Shown one piece after another: positions 1 through 5,241 of a stretch of DNA of 9,239 nt. Below the pieces are notes generated by a model that saw only the letters and a list, made by a program, of their open reading frames with translations, searched no databases and had not been told where the DNA came from. The stretch comes from JBKJUK01 sp046590705 (GTDB lineage Bacteria; Acidobacteriota; Thermoanaerobaculia; Gp7-AA8). Made by a program: the position numbers and the translations under genes. Location: contig JBKJUK010000235.1 in the NCBI GenBank assembly GCA_046590705.1, positions 1 through 9,239 of the forward strand. Direction: 5' to 3'. Each line of letters begins with the position of its first letter. Positions within the stretch are counted from its first letter, which is position 1.

Positions 1-590
1 TGGCCGCACTGACGCAGACCAATGTGAAACGTCTGCTTGCTTACTCGTCTGTCGGTCAGGCTGGATATCTGTTGCTGGCCATCGTGGCTTCGTCTCCTGC
101 CGGACTTCGCGGCCTGCTGATCTACTCAGTCGTTTATGTGGCGAGTCTTCTCGGGGCCTGGTCTGTGGTGCTCATGCTTGGCAGCGGGGAGTATGGGTCG
201 GAGTCGGTCGACGATTTTCGAGGACTGCACAGGCGAGCGCCATTCCAGGCGTTCGGAATGCTGTTGTTTCTGCTCTCACTCGGCGGCATCCCTCCGACGG
301 GAGGTTTCACCGGCAAGTATTTTCTCTTCGCCTCTGCTGTGCAGAGCGGCTTTGGATGGCTCGCGGTAGCGGCCGTGCTGACCTCAGCGTTGTCGATGTT
401 CTACTATCTCAGAATCGTGGTGGCCATGTACTTCAAAGAAGGAAGTGCGGTAGCAGCTGCACCAGCGCTGTCTCTCTCCGCCGTGGCGTTGCTCTGTCTT
501 CTGATTACCGTTACGGTTGGCGTCTACCCGCAGCCGTTGATTCAACTCGTCGACGGCGCATCTTCTCTGCTGGTTCCGGGAATGAAGTGA
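1..590 (+). CDS. nuoN: NADH-quinone oxidoreductase subunit N (complex I), 3' part
   Basis: Partial gene: the reading frame is already open at the window start (first complete codon at position 3) and ends at TGA 588-590, leaving about 195 C-terminal residues of a protein usually near 480. NuoN is one of the three antiporter-like, proton-pumping membrane subunits of NADH:quinone oxidoreductase in the inner membrane. The visible part opens with the conserved LTQTNVKRLLAYSSVGQAGY helix, which carries the lysine of the central hydrophilic axis, and later has GGIPPTGGFTGKYFLF, the loop and helix with the second buried lysine. About five more hydrophobic segments follow. The end matches the typical C-terminus of the family. 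Its stop overlaps the GTG start of the next gene (GTGA), so translation is probably coupled to the ATP synthase genes downstream. The assignment as NuoN rather than NuoM or NuoL rests on the short C-terminus and the YSS motif context; I am fairly sure. Confidence 0.93.
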   Translation, partial: AALTQTNVKRLLAYSSVGQAGYLLLAIVASSPAGLRGLLIYSVVYVASLLGAWSVVLMLGSGEYGSESVDDFRGLHRRAPFQAFGMLLFLLSLGGIPPTGGFTGKYFLFASAVQSGFGWLAVAAVLTSALSMFYYLRIVVAMYFKEGSAVAAAPALSLSAVALLCLLITVTVGVYPQPLIQLVDGASSLLVPGMK

Positions 591-835
591 GCGGGAAACG
601 TTCGAGTCATCAGCAGGCGCTGGAAGCTTCGTCGCTCGGGCTGATGTTCCCGCTGGCGATCGGAATCGGATTTCTCTGGGGCTACGGGATGGACCGGCTT
701 TTCGGGACCAGTCCATGGCTGACAGCCATCTTCAGCGGATTCGGGATGATCGCTGCGTTCGTGAATCTCTTCAGAGTATCCAGCGCGGCGGCTCGCGATG
801 ATCAGCCAGGCCATGACTCAGAACCTCGGAGCTGA
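587..835 (+). CDS. atpZ: AtpZ-like (ATPase gene 1) small membrane protein
   Basis: An 82-residue protein with two predicted transmembrane helices (about residues 19-36 and 46-64) separated by the short loop GYGMDRLFGTSPW. The D-R-x-x-G-T-S-P-W pattern is typical of the AtpZ family (putative FOF1 ATPase accessory subunit, often proposed to work with AtpI in c-ring assembly or divalent cation movement). The start is taken as GTG 587-589, which overlaps the nuoN stop by four bases. The frame continues upstream inside nuoN, but that translation does not look like this family. No strong Shine-Dalgarno is visible, which fits translational coupling. The charged C-terminal tail overlaps the start of the AtpI-like gene. 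The position immediately before AtpI and AtpB supports the name; the exact biochemical role is not settled for the family. Confidence 0.8.
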   Translation: MSGKRSSHQQALEASSLGLMFPLAIGIGFLWGYGMDRLFGTSPWLTAIFSGFGMIAAFVNLFRVSSAAARDDQPGHDSEPRS

Positions 836-1235
836 GTCCGGGCAGGATGGTGAGTCCCGTGCTCTTATCCGAAGGGTGAATCTGATCGCGTTCGGAGCCT
901 GGATCCTTTTCATCCCATGGAGTCTGCATATCGATGGCTGGCGCGGTCTCCTTGGATTGACTTGCAGTGCCGTGGTCGTTATGATCAACTTCCTTTGGCT
1001 GGAGCACGTCGTTGTCGGGACGCTTCAGCCTTCGCCACACGTCGATCCCCGAAGTCTCGTACGGCGAACGCTGCTACGATTCGTTCTCTTCGGTCTGGCG
1101 CTCGCGATTTCGCTCTTGGTTGTTCGTTTCAACGCTTTAAGTGTGCTACTGGGGTTCTCTACCCTGGTGGCAGGCATCATGGGCGAGGCGGTACGCTCGC
1201 TTTACCTCTCGCTTAAAAACTCGTCGGTCGGATAG
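798..1235 (+). CDS. atpI: ATP synthase subunit I-like protein
   Basis: A 145-residue, mostly hydrophobic protein with four likely transmembrane helices (about residues 28-45, 50-74, 91-109 and 112-131), the layout of the ATP synthase I family. AtpI proteins assist c-ring assembly and are encoded just before atpB in many bacteria. The gene overlaps the end of the AtpZ-like gene by 38 bases if ATG 798 is used. A second in-frame ATG at 813 (protein beginning MTQNLGAES) is an equally plausible start with a shorter overlap, and neither has a strong Shine-Dalgarno. The stop TAG at 1233-1235 lies 5 bases before atpB. Sequence conservation in this family is low, so the call depends partly on gene order. 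Confidence 0.72.
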   Translation: MISQAMTQNLGAESGQDGESRALIRRVNLIAFGAWILFIPWSLHIDGWRGLLGLTCSAVVVMINFLWLEHVVVGTLQPSPHVDPRSLVRRTLLRFVLFGLALAISLLVVRFNALSVLLGFSTLVAGIMGEAVRSLYLSLKNSSVG

Positions 1236-1240
1236 GTTCG

Positions 1241-1945
1241 ATGGAACACGAATATTCATTTCTCTACGGGCCGGTCAACGCACTCTGGCGCCGCTTCCAC
1301 TTCGGGTTCGACATTCCGGATCATGTGATCATGGCCTTTCTGGTGCTGTTGATCAGCTGCGCATTTTTTCCGCTGCTCTCGAAGAAACTCAGGAAAGAAG
1401 AGCCCGGGAACGTCCAGCAGTTTTTCGAATACATCGTGGGCGGCATCAAAGGGCTTCTGGAAGATATCGTCGGTCACGGCGGTGCGAGTCGCTATCTCTA
1501 CATCATCGGCGGATTCGCCTTCTTTATCTTCGTCTCGAACATCATGGGTCTGTTCTTTTTTCTGCAGCCTCCGACCTCGAACATCAACACCACGTTCGCT
1601 CTGGCAATCACCGCCTTCGTTTACTACAACTATCAGGGCATCAAGACCCAGGGAATCGGAAATTACCTGAAGCACTTCATGGGACCGTTGCCGATTCTGG
1701 CGCCGCTGATGATTCCCATCGAGGTCATCGGACACCTCGCGCGTATCCTCTCGCTGGGGATGCGTCTGTTCGGTAACATCGTTGGAGAACACACCGCCAC
1801 GGCCATCTTCATGGGTATGCTTCCATTTATTCTTCCCTGGCCCATGATGGGACTCGGAATCTTTGGTTCGTTTCTACAGACGTTCGTTTTCATCATGTTG
1901 CTCATGGTCTATATCGGCGGTGCTGTTACCGCCGAGGAACACTAA
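1241..1945 (+). CDS. atpB: F-type ATP synthase subunit a
   Basis: A 234-residue integral membrane protein forming the ion half-channels against the c-ring of ATP synthase. The signature is clear: the helix LSLGMRLFGNIVGEH contains the essential stator arginine (R175, matching E. coli Arg210) with E183 at the position of E. coli Glu219. The last helix QTFVFIMLLMVYIGGAV has Q213 in the place of E. coli Gln252. The motifs NIMGLFFFLQPPTSNINTT (about 100-118) and PILAPLMIPIEVIG (about 151-164) are also family hallmarks. The length is within the normal bacterial range of 230-290. ATG 1241 is 5 bases after the AtpI-like stop, and a weak AGG sits just upstream. It is followed 36 bases later by atpE. 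Subunit b and F1 genes do not follow, so the locus encodes only part of FO. Confidence 0.97.
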   Translation: MEHEYSFLYGPVNALWRRFHFGFDIPDHVIMAFLVLLISCAFFPLLSKKLRKEEPGNVQQFFEYIVGGIKGLLEDIVGHGGASRYLYIIGGFAFFIFVSNIMGLFFFLQPPTSNINTTFALAITAFVYYNYQGIKTQGIGNYLKHFMGPLPILAPLMIPIEVIGHLARILSLGMRLFGNIVGEHTATAIFMGMLPFILPWPMMGLGIFGSFLQTFVFIMLLMVYIGGAVTAEEH

Positions 1946-1967
1946 AATCTCGTATCCGCAATTGCAT

Positions 1968-1973
1968 AGGAGG
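1968..1973 (+). promoter_or_regulatory. Shine-Dalgarno AGGAGG deciding the atpE start
   Basis: A full-consensus AGGAGG lies 8 bases before GTG 1982. It is the strongest ribosome binding site in the ATP synthase cluster, consistent with the need for many c subunits per complex (inference). It fixes the non-ATG start of atpE. Confidence 0.85.
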
Positions 1974-1981
1974 AAGTTGTA

Positions 1982-2311
1982 GTGAAAACACTAAAGACTG
2001 TATTGATGCCGGCCGCCCTCATGATGGTGGCGACTTCCGCGTTCGCGCAGGAAGCCGTAACCACGACCACTACGGCTGTAAACAATGGAATCGGAGGCTG
2101 GGGTCTGCTCTCCGCCGCGATCGTTCTGGGCCTTGCCGCCGCCGCTGGCGCCATTGGTCAGGGACGCGCTGTCGCTGCAGCCTGTGAAGGTATTGCACGT
2201 AACCCGAGCGCTGCTGGGCCGATTCGTCTGGCCATGATCATCGGTCTGGCCCTGATCGAGTCGCTGGTCATCTACGCGCTCATCATCGCCTTCATCGCCG
2301 TCAACAAGTAA
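1982..2311 (+). CDS. atpE: F-type ATP synthase subunit c with N-terminal signal peptide
   Basis: A 109-residue proteolipid, about 30 residues longer than the usual c subunit because of an N-terminal extension. Residues 1-22 look like a Sec signal peptide (K-rich start, hydrophobic core, cleavage after AFA, giving a mature N-terminus QEAVTTTT). Two c-subunit helices follow (about 38-62 and 80-107), joined by the polar loop with R73-N74-P75 that contacts F1. The ion-binding carboxylate is E93 in LALIESLVIYALI. Q60 in helix 1, S94 and Y98 occupy positions that form a Na+ site in Ilyobacter-type c-rings. The positions matching Ilyobacter V63 and T67 are both leucine here, so ion specificity is open. 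The start is GTG 1982, fixed by the upstream AGGAGG. It is the last gene before an intrinsic terminator. Signal-peptide-bearing c subunits are known from several Gram-negative lineages. Confidence 0.95.
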   Translation: MKTLKTVLMPAALMMVATSAFAQEAVTTTTTAVNNGIGGWGLLSAAIVLGLAAAAGAIGQGRAVAAACEGIARNPSAAGPIRLAMIIGLALIESLVIYALIIAFIAVNK

Positions 2312-2329
2312 ACCGTTCCTCGAGTCAGC

Positions 2330-2371
2330 AAAAAGCCCGGGCACGCTTGATAAGCGGGTCCGGGCTTTTTT
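2330..2371 (+). terminator. Rho-independent terminator after atpE
   Basis: AAAAAGCCCGG pairs with CCGGGCTTTTT (2330-2340 with 2360-2370), and an inner helix CGCTT/AAGCG (2344-2348 with 2352-2356) closes a three-base loop. A T-run follows on the + strand and an A-run precedes the stem. It lies 18 bases after the atpE stop and ends the nuo-atp transcription unit. Confidence 0.9.
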
Positions 2372-2393
2372 GTAGCAGTAGTCAGTAGGAATT

Positions 2394-2448
2394 AGTAACC
2401 AGTAACCAGTAACCAGTAACCAGTAACCAGTAGCCAGTAGTAGTAGCC
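2394..2448. repeat. Tandem heptamer array (AGTAACC)n
   Basis: Five perfect head-to-tail AGTAACC copies (2394-2428) are followed by AGTAGCC (2429-2435) and a degenerate AGTAGTAGTAGCC (2436-2448). There are no spacers, so it is a microsatellite-like array rather than CRISPR. The preceding AGTCAGTAGG (2380-2389) belongs to the same element by comparison with its inverted copy. Confidence 0.9.
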
Positions 2449-2605
2449 AGTTGTGGTGAGTAACGGATTGATATTAGTTGCGTGAGCTGATCGACTGCTA
2501 TGGATGGACAGGGGGCACCGCACCGCGTCCATTTCTGCGGCGCGGCGAAGGTCTTCGATTTGCGCTTCTACTCCGGCCCTCCGACCCCGGCCCCCGGCCG
2601 ACTTC

Positions 2606-2635
2606 TACTGGATACTGGCTCCTCACCTACTGACT
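2606..2635. repeat. Inverted, diverged copy of the heptamer element
   Basis: TACTGGATACTGG (2606-2618) is the reverse complement of CCAGTATCCAGTA, one base different from CCAGTAACCAGTA at 2399-2411. CCTACTGACT (2626-2635) is the exact reverse complement of AGTCAGTAGG at 2380-2389. Order and approximate spacing are preserved, so the two arms form an imperfect inverted repeat enclosing about 194 bases. Confidence 0.75.
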
Positions 2636-2688
2636 CCTGCATCCCATGTTATCCTCGCTGCTGAAAACACACTCCGGAGGTACATACC

Positions 2689-2856
2689 GTGAACTGGTTT
2701 AATCTTTCGTTTATTGGCTGGGTGATTCTGATCATCGCGGTCGCTATTGGGGCCCATCTTGCTGGTGCTCCGCCCGTGTACATTGCCGTCGGTGCTCTCG
2801 CACTCCTCGGCATTGGCATGATCATCTCGGTGAAGAATTCACGACCGCGGATGTGA
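2689..2856 (+). CDS. Small two-helix membrane protein, 55 aa
   Basis: Unrecognised small gene with a GTG start. The Shine-Dalgarno GGAGG (2676-2680) lies 8 bases upstream, and TGA 2854-2856 ends the frame. The protein begins VNWFNLSFIGW (first residue read as Met) and has two hydrophobic segments, about residues 8-24 and 29-47, joined by a short HLAGAPP turn, then a basic tail KNSRPRM. It is therefore probably an inner-membrane miniprotein with both ends on the same side; the positive tail suggests the cytoplasm. It is monocistronic: a terminator stands upstream after atpE and another directly downstream. The strong ribosome site, clean hydrophobic pattern and own terminator make a real gene likely despite its size. 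Function unknown. Confidence 0.75.
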   Translation: MNWFNLSFIGWVILIIAVAIGAHLAGAPPVYIAVGALALLGIGMIISVKNSRPRM

Positions 2857-2876
2857 CGCAAGCGTTCAGGCAGTAG

Positions 2877-2904
2877 AAAGCCGGCCCTCAGGCCGGCTTT
2901 TTTT
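2877..2904 (+). terminator. Rho-independent terminator after the 55-aa gene
   Basis: A perfect 10-bp stem AAAGCCGGCC/GGCCGGCTTT (2877-2886 with 2891-2900), loop CTCA, then T's to 2904. Read from the other strand, the stem is followed only by TTTC, so it may act weakly for the convergent - strand operon, whose last stop is at 2925-2927. Confidence 0.9.
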
Positions 2905-2924
2905 GTTGAGGAAGTTGTGGTGGG

Positions 2925-3962
2925 CTACTCGGAGACGAGCAGTTTTCTCATGGCGTTCACCGCGCCGTCGTAAGACACCGAACCGCTCAGCGCGACGTTG
3001 ATGGCTTCGCTCCACTGACCCGCCTTGTAGTGCATGTATGTGATTCCGCGGTCGGTAGGGTAGTGGATGATCACGTTAGGCGATCCTGGTGCGGTAATGA
3101 GAGAGATGCGTGCGCCGGCGCTGCTGGCTTGGCGTACGAATTTGCCGGGCGGAGGAATCTCACCACGCCAGCGCCCGATCGGGAGGTTCAACACACCGTT
3201 ACCTGTCACCGGGCGCACTTCGATCCGGTGCGTGCGGTTCGTGCTCCAGTCCCCGAAGACGATTTCTACTGCTTCGTTACCGGGAAGCTCGGAGATCGAA
3301 GGATGCCGGAGAAAATCTCGATCGAACTCCGGAGAGACCGGGATCATGGACTGCCATGCTGGCTTTCCAGCGAGCTCGAGAAGGCTGCGCCGATGAATCG
3401 CGGAGACCTTGCCGTCATTGATCGTAAGCATCGCGTAACGGGCGGAAGATCCGTGAATTGAATCTTCCCACCAGATCGCGTGAATGGCCAGCTGTCGCGC
3501 CAGCACCGTTTCGCCGCCTGCTGCGGACTGTTGGATCCAGCGGGTAATCCCTACGCGAAGGTTCCAACGGAGGTGAAAGGCGTCATTGTCAATTGAAGTC
3601 ACCGCTCCCCATCCGCGTACTTCGGAGAACGAGGTCACCAGAAGCTCACTGGACATCAGACTCGGATTCTTCTGCCAGAAAATGTAAAGCGTTTCGTCGG
3701 TTGGATCCCAGGCCAGCGATGGTGCCGTGTGGCTGCCGCCCGCGAGCGATGCGGGCACGAAGCTCGAGATGACGACGTCGCCCTTCTGTACGGTGAGTTT
3801 CAACACCCGCAGGGAGGTCGTTTGAATATTCGTGTTCGGAGTGAAGATGCTTTCGACGGTGTGAAGGACACCGTTGGAAGTGAGCAGCATGTCCACATCG
3901 CCGGTAGCTCCCGACATCGATGCCGGAAGGACGAGCAACAGCAGAAGAAGGAGTTTTCTCAT
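2925..3962 (-). CDS. Secreted protein of unknown function, possibly beta-propeller
   Basis: A 345-residue protein with a classical Sec signal peptide: MRK, seven leucines, then a cleavage region around ASMSGA (about residue 19). There is no lipobox cysteine, so it should be released to the periplasm or outside. The mature part is rich in beta-strand-like segments with recurring W and D-x-T patterns, for example SLAWDPTDETLYIFWQ (about 82-97), AIHAIWWEDS (about 157-166) and NVIIHYPTDRGITYMHY. These resemble sialidase/BNR-type blades but show no canonical S-x-D-x-G-x-x-W box, so a propeller fold is a guess. The start ATG (3962-3960) overlaps the TGA of the TPR gene by one base (TGATG), implying translational coupling and membership of the XRE-TPR operon. 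I do not recognise the family. Confidence 0.8.
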   Translation of the reverse strand: MRKLLLLLLLVLPASMSGATGDVDMLLTSNGVLHTVESIFTPNTNIQTTSLRVLKLTVQKGDVVISSFVPASLAGGSHTAPSLAWDPTDETLYIFWQKNPSLMSSELLVTSFSEVRGWGAVTSIDNDAFHLRWNLRVGITRWIQQSAAGGETVLARQLAIHAIWWEDSIHGSSARYAMLTINDGKVSAIHRRSLLELAGKPAWQSMIPVSPEFDRDFLRHPSISELPGNEAVEIVFGDWSTNRTHRIEVRPVTGNGVLNLPIGRWRGEIPPPGKFVRQASSAGARISLITAPGSPNVIIHYPTDRGITYMHYKAGQWSEAINVALSGSVSYDGAVNAMRKLLVSE

Positions 3963-4843
3963 CAGAGTTTCAAATTGACCATCCCGCGCAAGTCGATCGC
4001 GAGCAGGAAATCCTTGAGGTGCGGAAAGTCAGGGTAGTAGGAAGCCAGATGGCTGAAGTGACGCTCGGCGGTTGCCTGATCGCCGGACTTGTAGGCGACC
4101 TCTCCGAGCAGGTAGTGAGCGTTGCGGATCTGCCGATCCTCAGTTGCCATCGAGAGTCCGATCTCACCATAGTGTCCGGCGAAATCGAGCTGCTCTTTGT
4201 CGAGGTATCCAAGACAGAGATCAATGTAGGATTCTGCCAGGAAGCCTTCGGCCCCGGCCTGTTCCATCAGCGAGATTGCGTCGTGGATGAGACGCAGCCC
4301 TTCGTCGGTCCGATTCTCCACCAGCAGGCAATAGCCAAGGTTCTGGTAGGCGAAGGCGCGACTGAGGCGGTGCTGAGGAACTTCTCCCAGCAGAGCCAGG
4401 ACGTCTTCGTAAAACTTGACAGCTTCGGCGTTATGCGAATCGAGCAGGCAGATGTTGCCCAGCTCCAGCAGGACCGGATGTTTCCAGTCCAACTCTCCCG
4501 CTTCGTCAGCGGCTTCGAGCGCGATCCGCCCGTACATGCGTGCACGCGTGAGTTCGTTCTCGAGACGAAACTTGTACTGAAGGTTGTAGGCCGCTAGGTA
4601 TACGTGCCGGAGATTTCCGCGGCGCATGATGATCTGCGGCAGAAGCTGCACCTCAGGTCCGGACATGGTCATCGCGATCAGGGCGCGTGACTTGTTGATC
4701 TTCAGAAGCTCGATGGTTTCCGGATCGGTCGCCTCATTCAGCGCCTGGTTGAAATGCGAGAGAGCTTCCTCGACCGCGTTGGCACGCAGACAGGACAATC
4801 CCTTCTGACGCAACTCTTCGACAGCTGACTCTATGTGTCTCAT
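3962..4843 (-). CDS. TPR-repeat protein coupled to an XRE regulator
   Basis: A 293-residue soluble, almost wholly helical protein with no signal peptide. Tetratricopeptide-like helix pairs are visible at about 9-40 (GLSCLRANAVEEALSHFNQA), 122-152 (LLELGNICLLDSHNAEAVKF), 163-195 (AYQNLGYCLLVENRTDEGLR), 203-233 and 242-272 (HYLLGEVAYKSGDQATAERH). TPR proteins bind peptides or partner proteins. Start ATG 4843-4841 overlaps the stop of the upstream HTH gene in an ATGA arrangement, and its own stop overlaps the start of the secreted protein gene. This layout resembles an HTH-TPR regulator, such as the RRNPP peptide-sensing family, split into two polypeptides, but that parallel is inference. The C-terminus ends in YPDFPHLKDFLLAIDLRGM, which lies outside the clear repeats. 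Confidence 0.85.
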   Translation of the reverse strand: MRHIESAVEELRQKGLSCLRANAVEEALSHFNQALNEATDPETIELLKINKSRALIAMTMSGPEVQLLPQIIMRRGNLRHVYLAAYNLQYKFRLENELTRARMYGRIALEAADEAGELDWKHPVLLELGNICLLDSHNAEAVKFYEDVLALLGEVPQHRLSRAFAYQNLGYCLLVENRTDEGLRLIHDAISLMEQAGAEGFLAESYIDLCLGYLDKEQLDFAGHYGEIGLSMATEDRQIRNAHYLLGEVAYKSGDQATAERHFSHLASYYPDFPHLKDFLLAIDLRGMVNLKL

Positions 4844-5208
4844 TCGCCCTCGCCCCCATCCCCATGTGACACCGGCCCGACCTCACCGTGCTCCAGATTT
4901 CTCTTGAACTCGATGAAGCTTGCTACTTCGCGCTGCGCATCCACGCTCAGCGAATTGAATTTGTCGAGAATGATGGACTCGCGCGCCCTTTCTTCGAAGA
5001 ACTCGCCAATGCTCAGATTGAAGGTCTGCAGAATCTTGAGCAATGTGTCGAGTCCGACTTTGTACTCGCCCTGCTCCATGCGCGACAGATCTGACTGGTG
5101 GATACCGATTTTCTCGGCGAGTTCCACCTGAGTCAGCTTGCGCTGGCGACGGAGTTGCCGGATTTTGCGTCCGACTAGTTCGAGTTGTTCTGGCTTGTGC
5201 GCTGGCAT
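4840..5208 (-). CDS. Cro/C1-type (XRE) helix-turn-helix regulator
   Basis: A 122-residue DNA-binding protein. Residues 10-70 form a textbook XRE domain: VGRKIRQLRRQRKLTQVELA, then KIGIHQSDLSRMEQGEYKVG containing the recognition helix, then LDTLLKILQTFNLSIGEFFE. The remaining 50 residues include a helix (DKFNSLSVDAQREVASFIEF) and an acidic, glycine-rich tail. I take ATG 5208-5206 as the start. The frame stays open to 5406, but the extra residues are basic, low in family likeness and antisense to the permease. There is no good Shine-Dalgarno before 5208. It is the first gene of a three-gene - strand operon, ATGA-coupled to the TPR gene. The divergent permease begins just beyond, so it probably regulates itself and perhaps the permease. 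Confidence 0.9.
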   Translation of the reverse strand: MPAHKPEQLELVGRKIRQLRRQRKLTQVELAEKIGIHQSDLSRMEQGEYKVGLDTLLKILQTFNLSIGEFFEERARESIILDKFNSLSVDAQREVASFIEFKRNLEHGEVGPVSHGDGGEGE

Positions 5209-5212
5209 TTCG

Positions 5213-5241
5213 TTGACATTTATGCTGATGGCAAATATTTT
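5213..5241 (+). promoter_or_regulatory. Predicted sigma70-type promoter for the permease operon
   Basis: Perfect -35 TTGACA (5213-5218), a 17-base spacer and -10 TATTTT (5236-5241, four of six consensus bases). Transcription would begin near 5248, downstream of the first two candidate ATG codons of the permease. Judged by eye only. Confidence 0.5.

Larger units (their letters stand above)
2372..2688. other. Repeat-bearing intergenic region, no protein gene seen
   Basis: About 317 bases between the atpE terminator and the small membrane protein gene. It contains the AGTAACC tandem array, an inverted diverged copy near its right end, and a C-rich middle. A short hairpin, ATGGAC (2504-2509) with GTCCAT (2527-2532), lies between the arms. 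The one open frame here has low-complexity R/S/P-rich content with no family resemblance, and I do not call it. A weak extended -10 (TG-N-TATCCT, 2647-2655) could serve the gene at 2689 but lacks a good -35. A structured RNA is possible but not demonstrable by eye. Confidence 0.6.

Noticed and set aside
1256..1792. 178-codon - strand frame opposite atpB
   Set aside because: Antisense to a highly conserved gene; product is a charged, low-likeness sequence typical of shadow frames.
2394..2448. CRISPR-like repeat array
   Set aside because: Repeat unit is 7 bp with no spacers and no cas genes nearby; it is a tandem microsatellite.
2504..2692. 62-codon frame on the + strand in the intergenic region
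   Set aside because: Low-complexity Arg/Ser/Pro-rich product, no ribosome site, crosses the inverted repeat and the Shine-Dalgarno of the 55-aa gene; looks like chance.
3030..4597. Open frames on the + strand opposite the TPR and secreted-protein genes
   Set aside because: The - strand frames have clear start/stop coupling, a signal peptide and TPR motifs; the + frames show no recognisable domain.
5138..5221. Longer N-terminus for the permease starting at ATG 5138
   Set aside because: Would lie wholly inside the divergent XRE gene on the other strand, adds Arg/Ser/Cys-rich residues foreign to the family, and makes the protein longer than usual.
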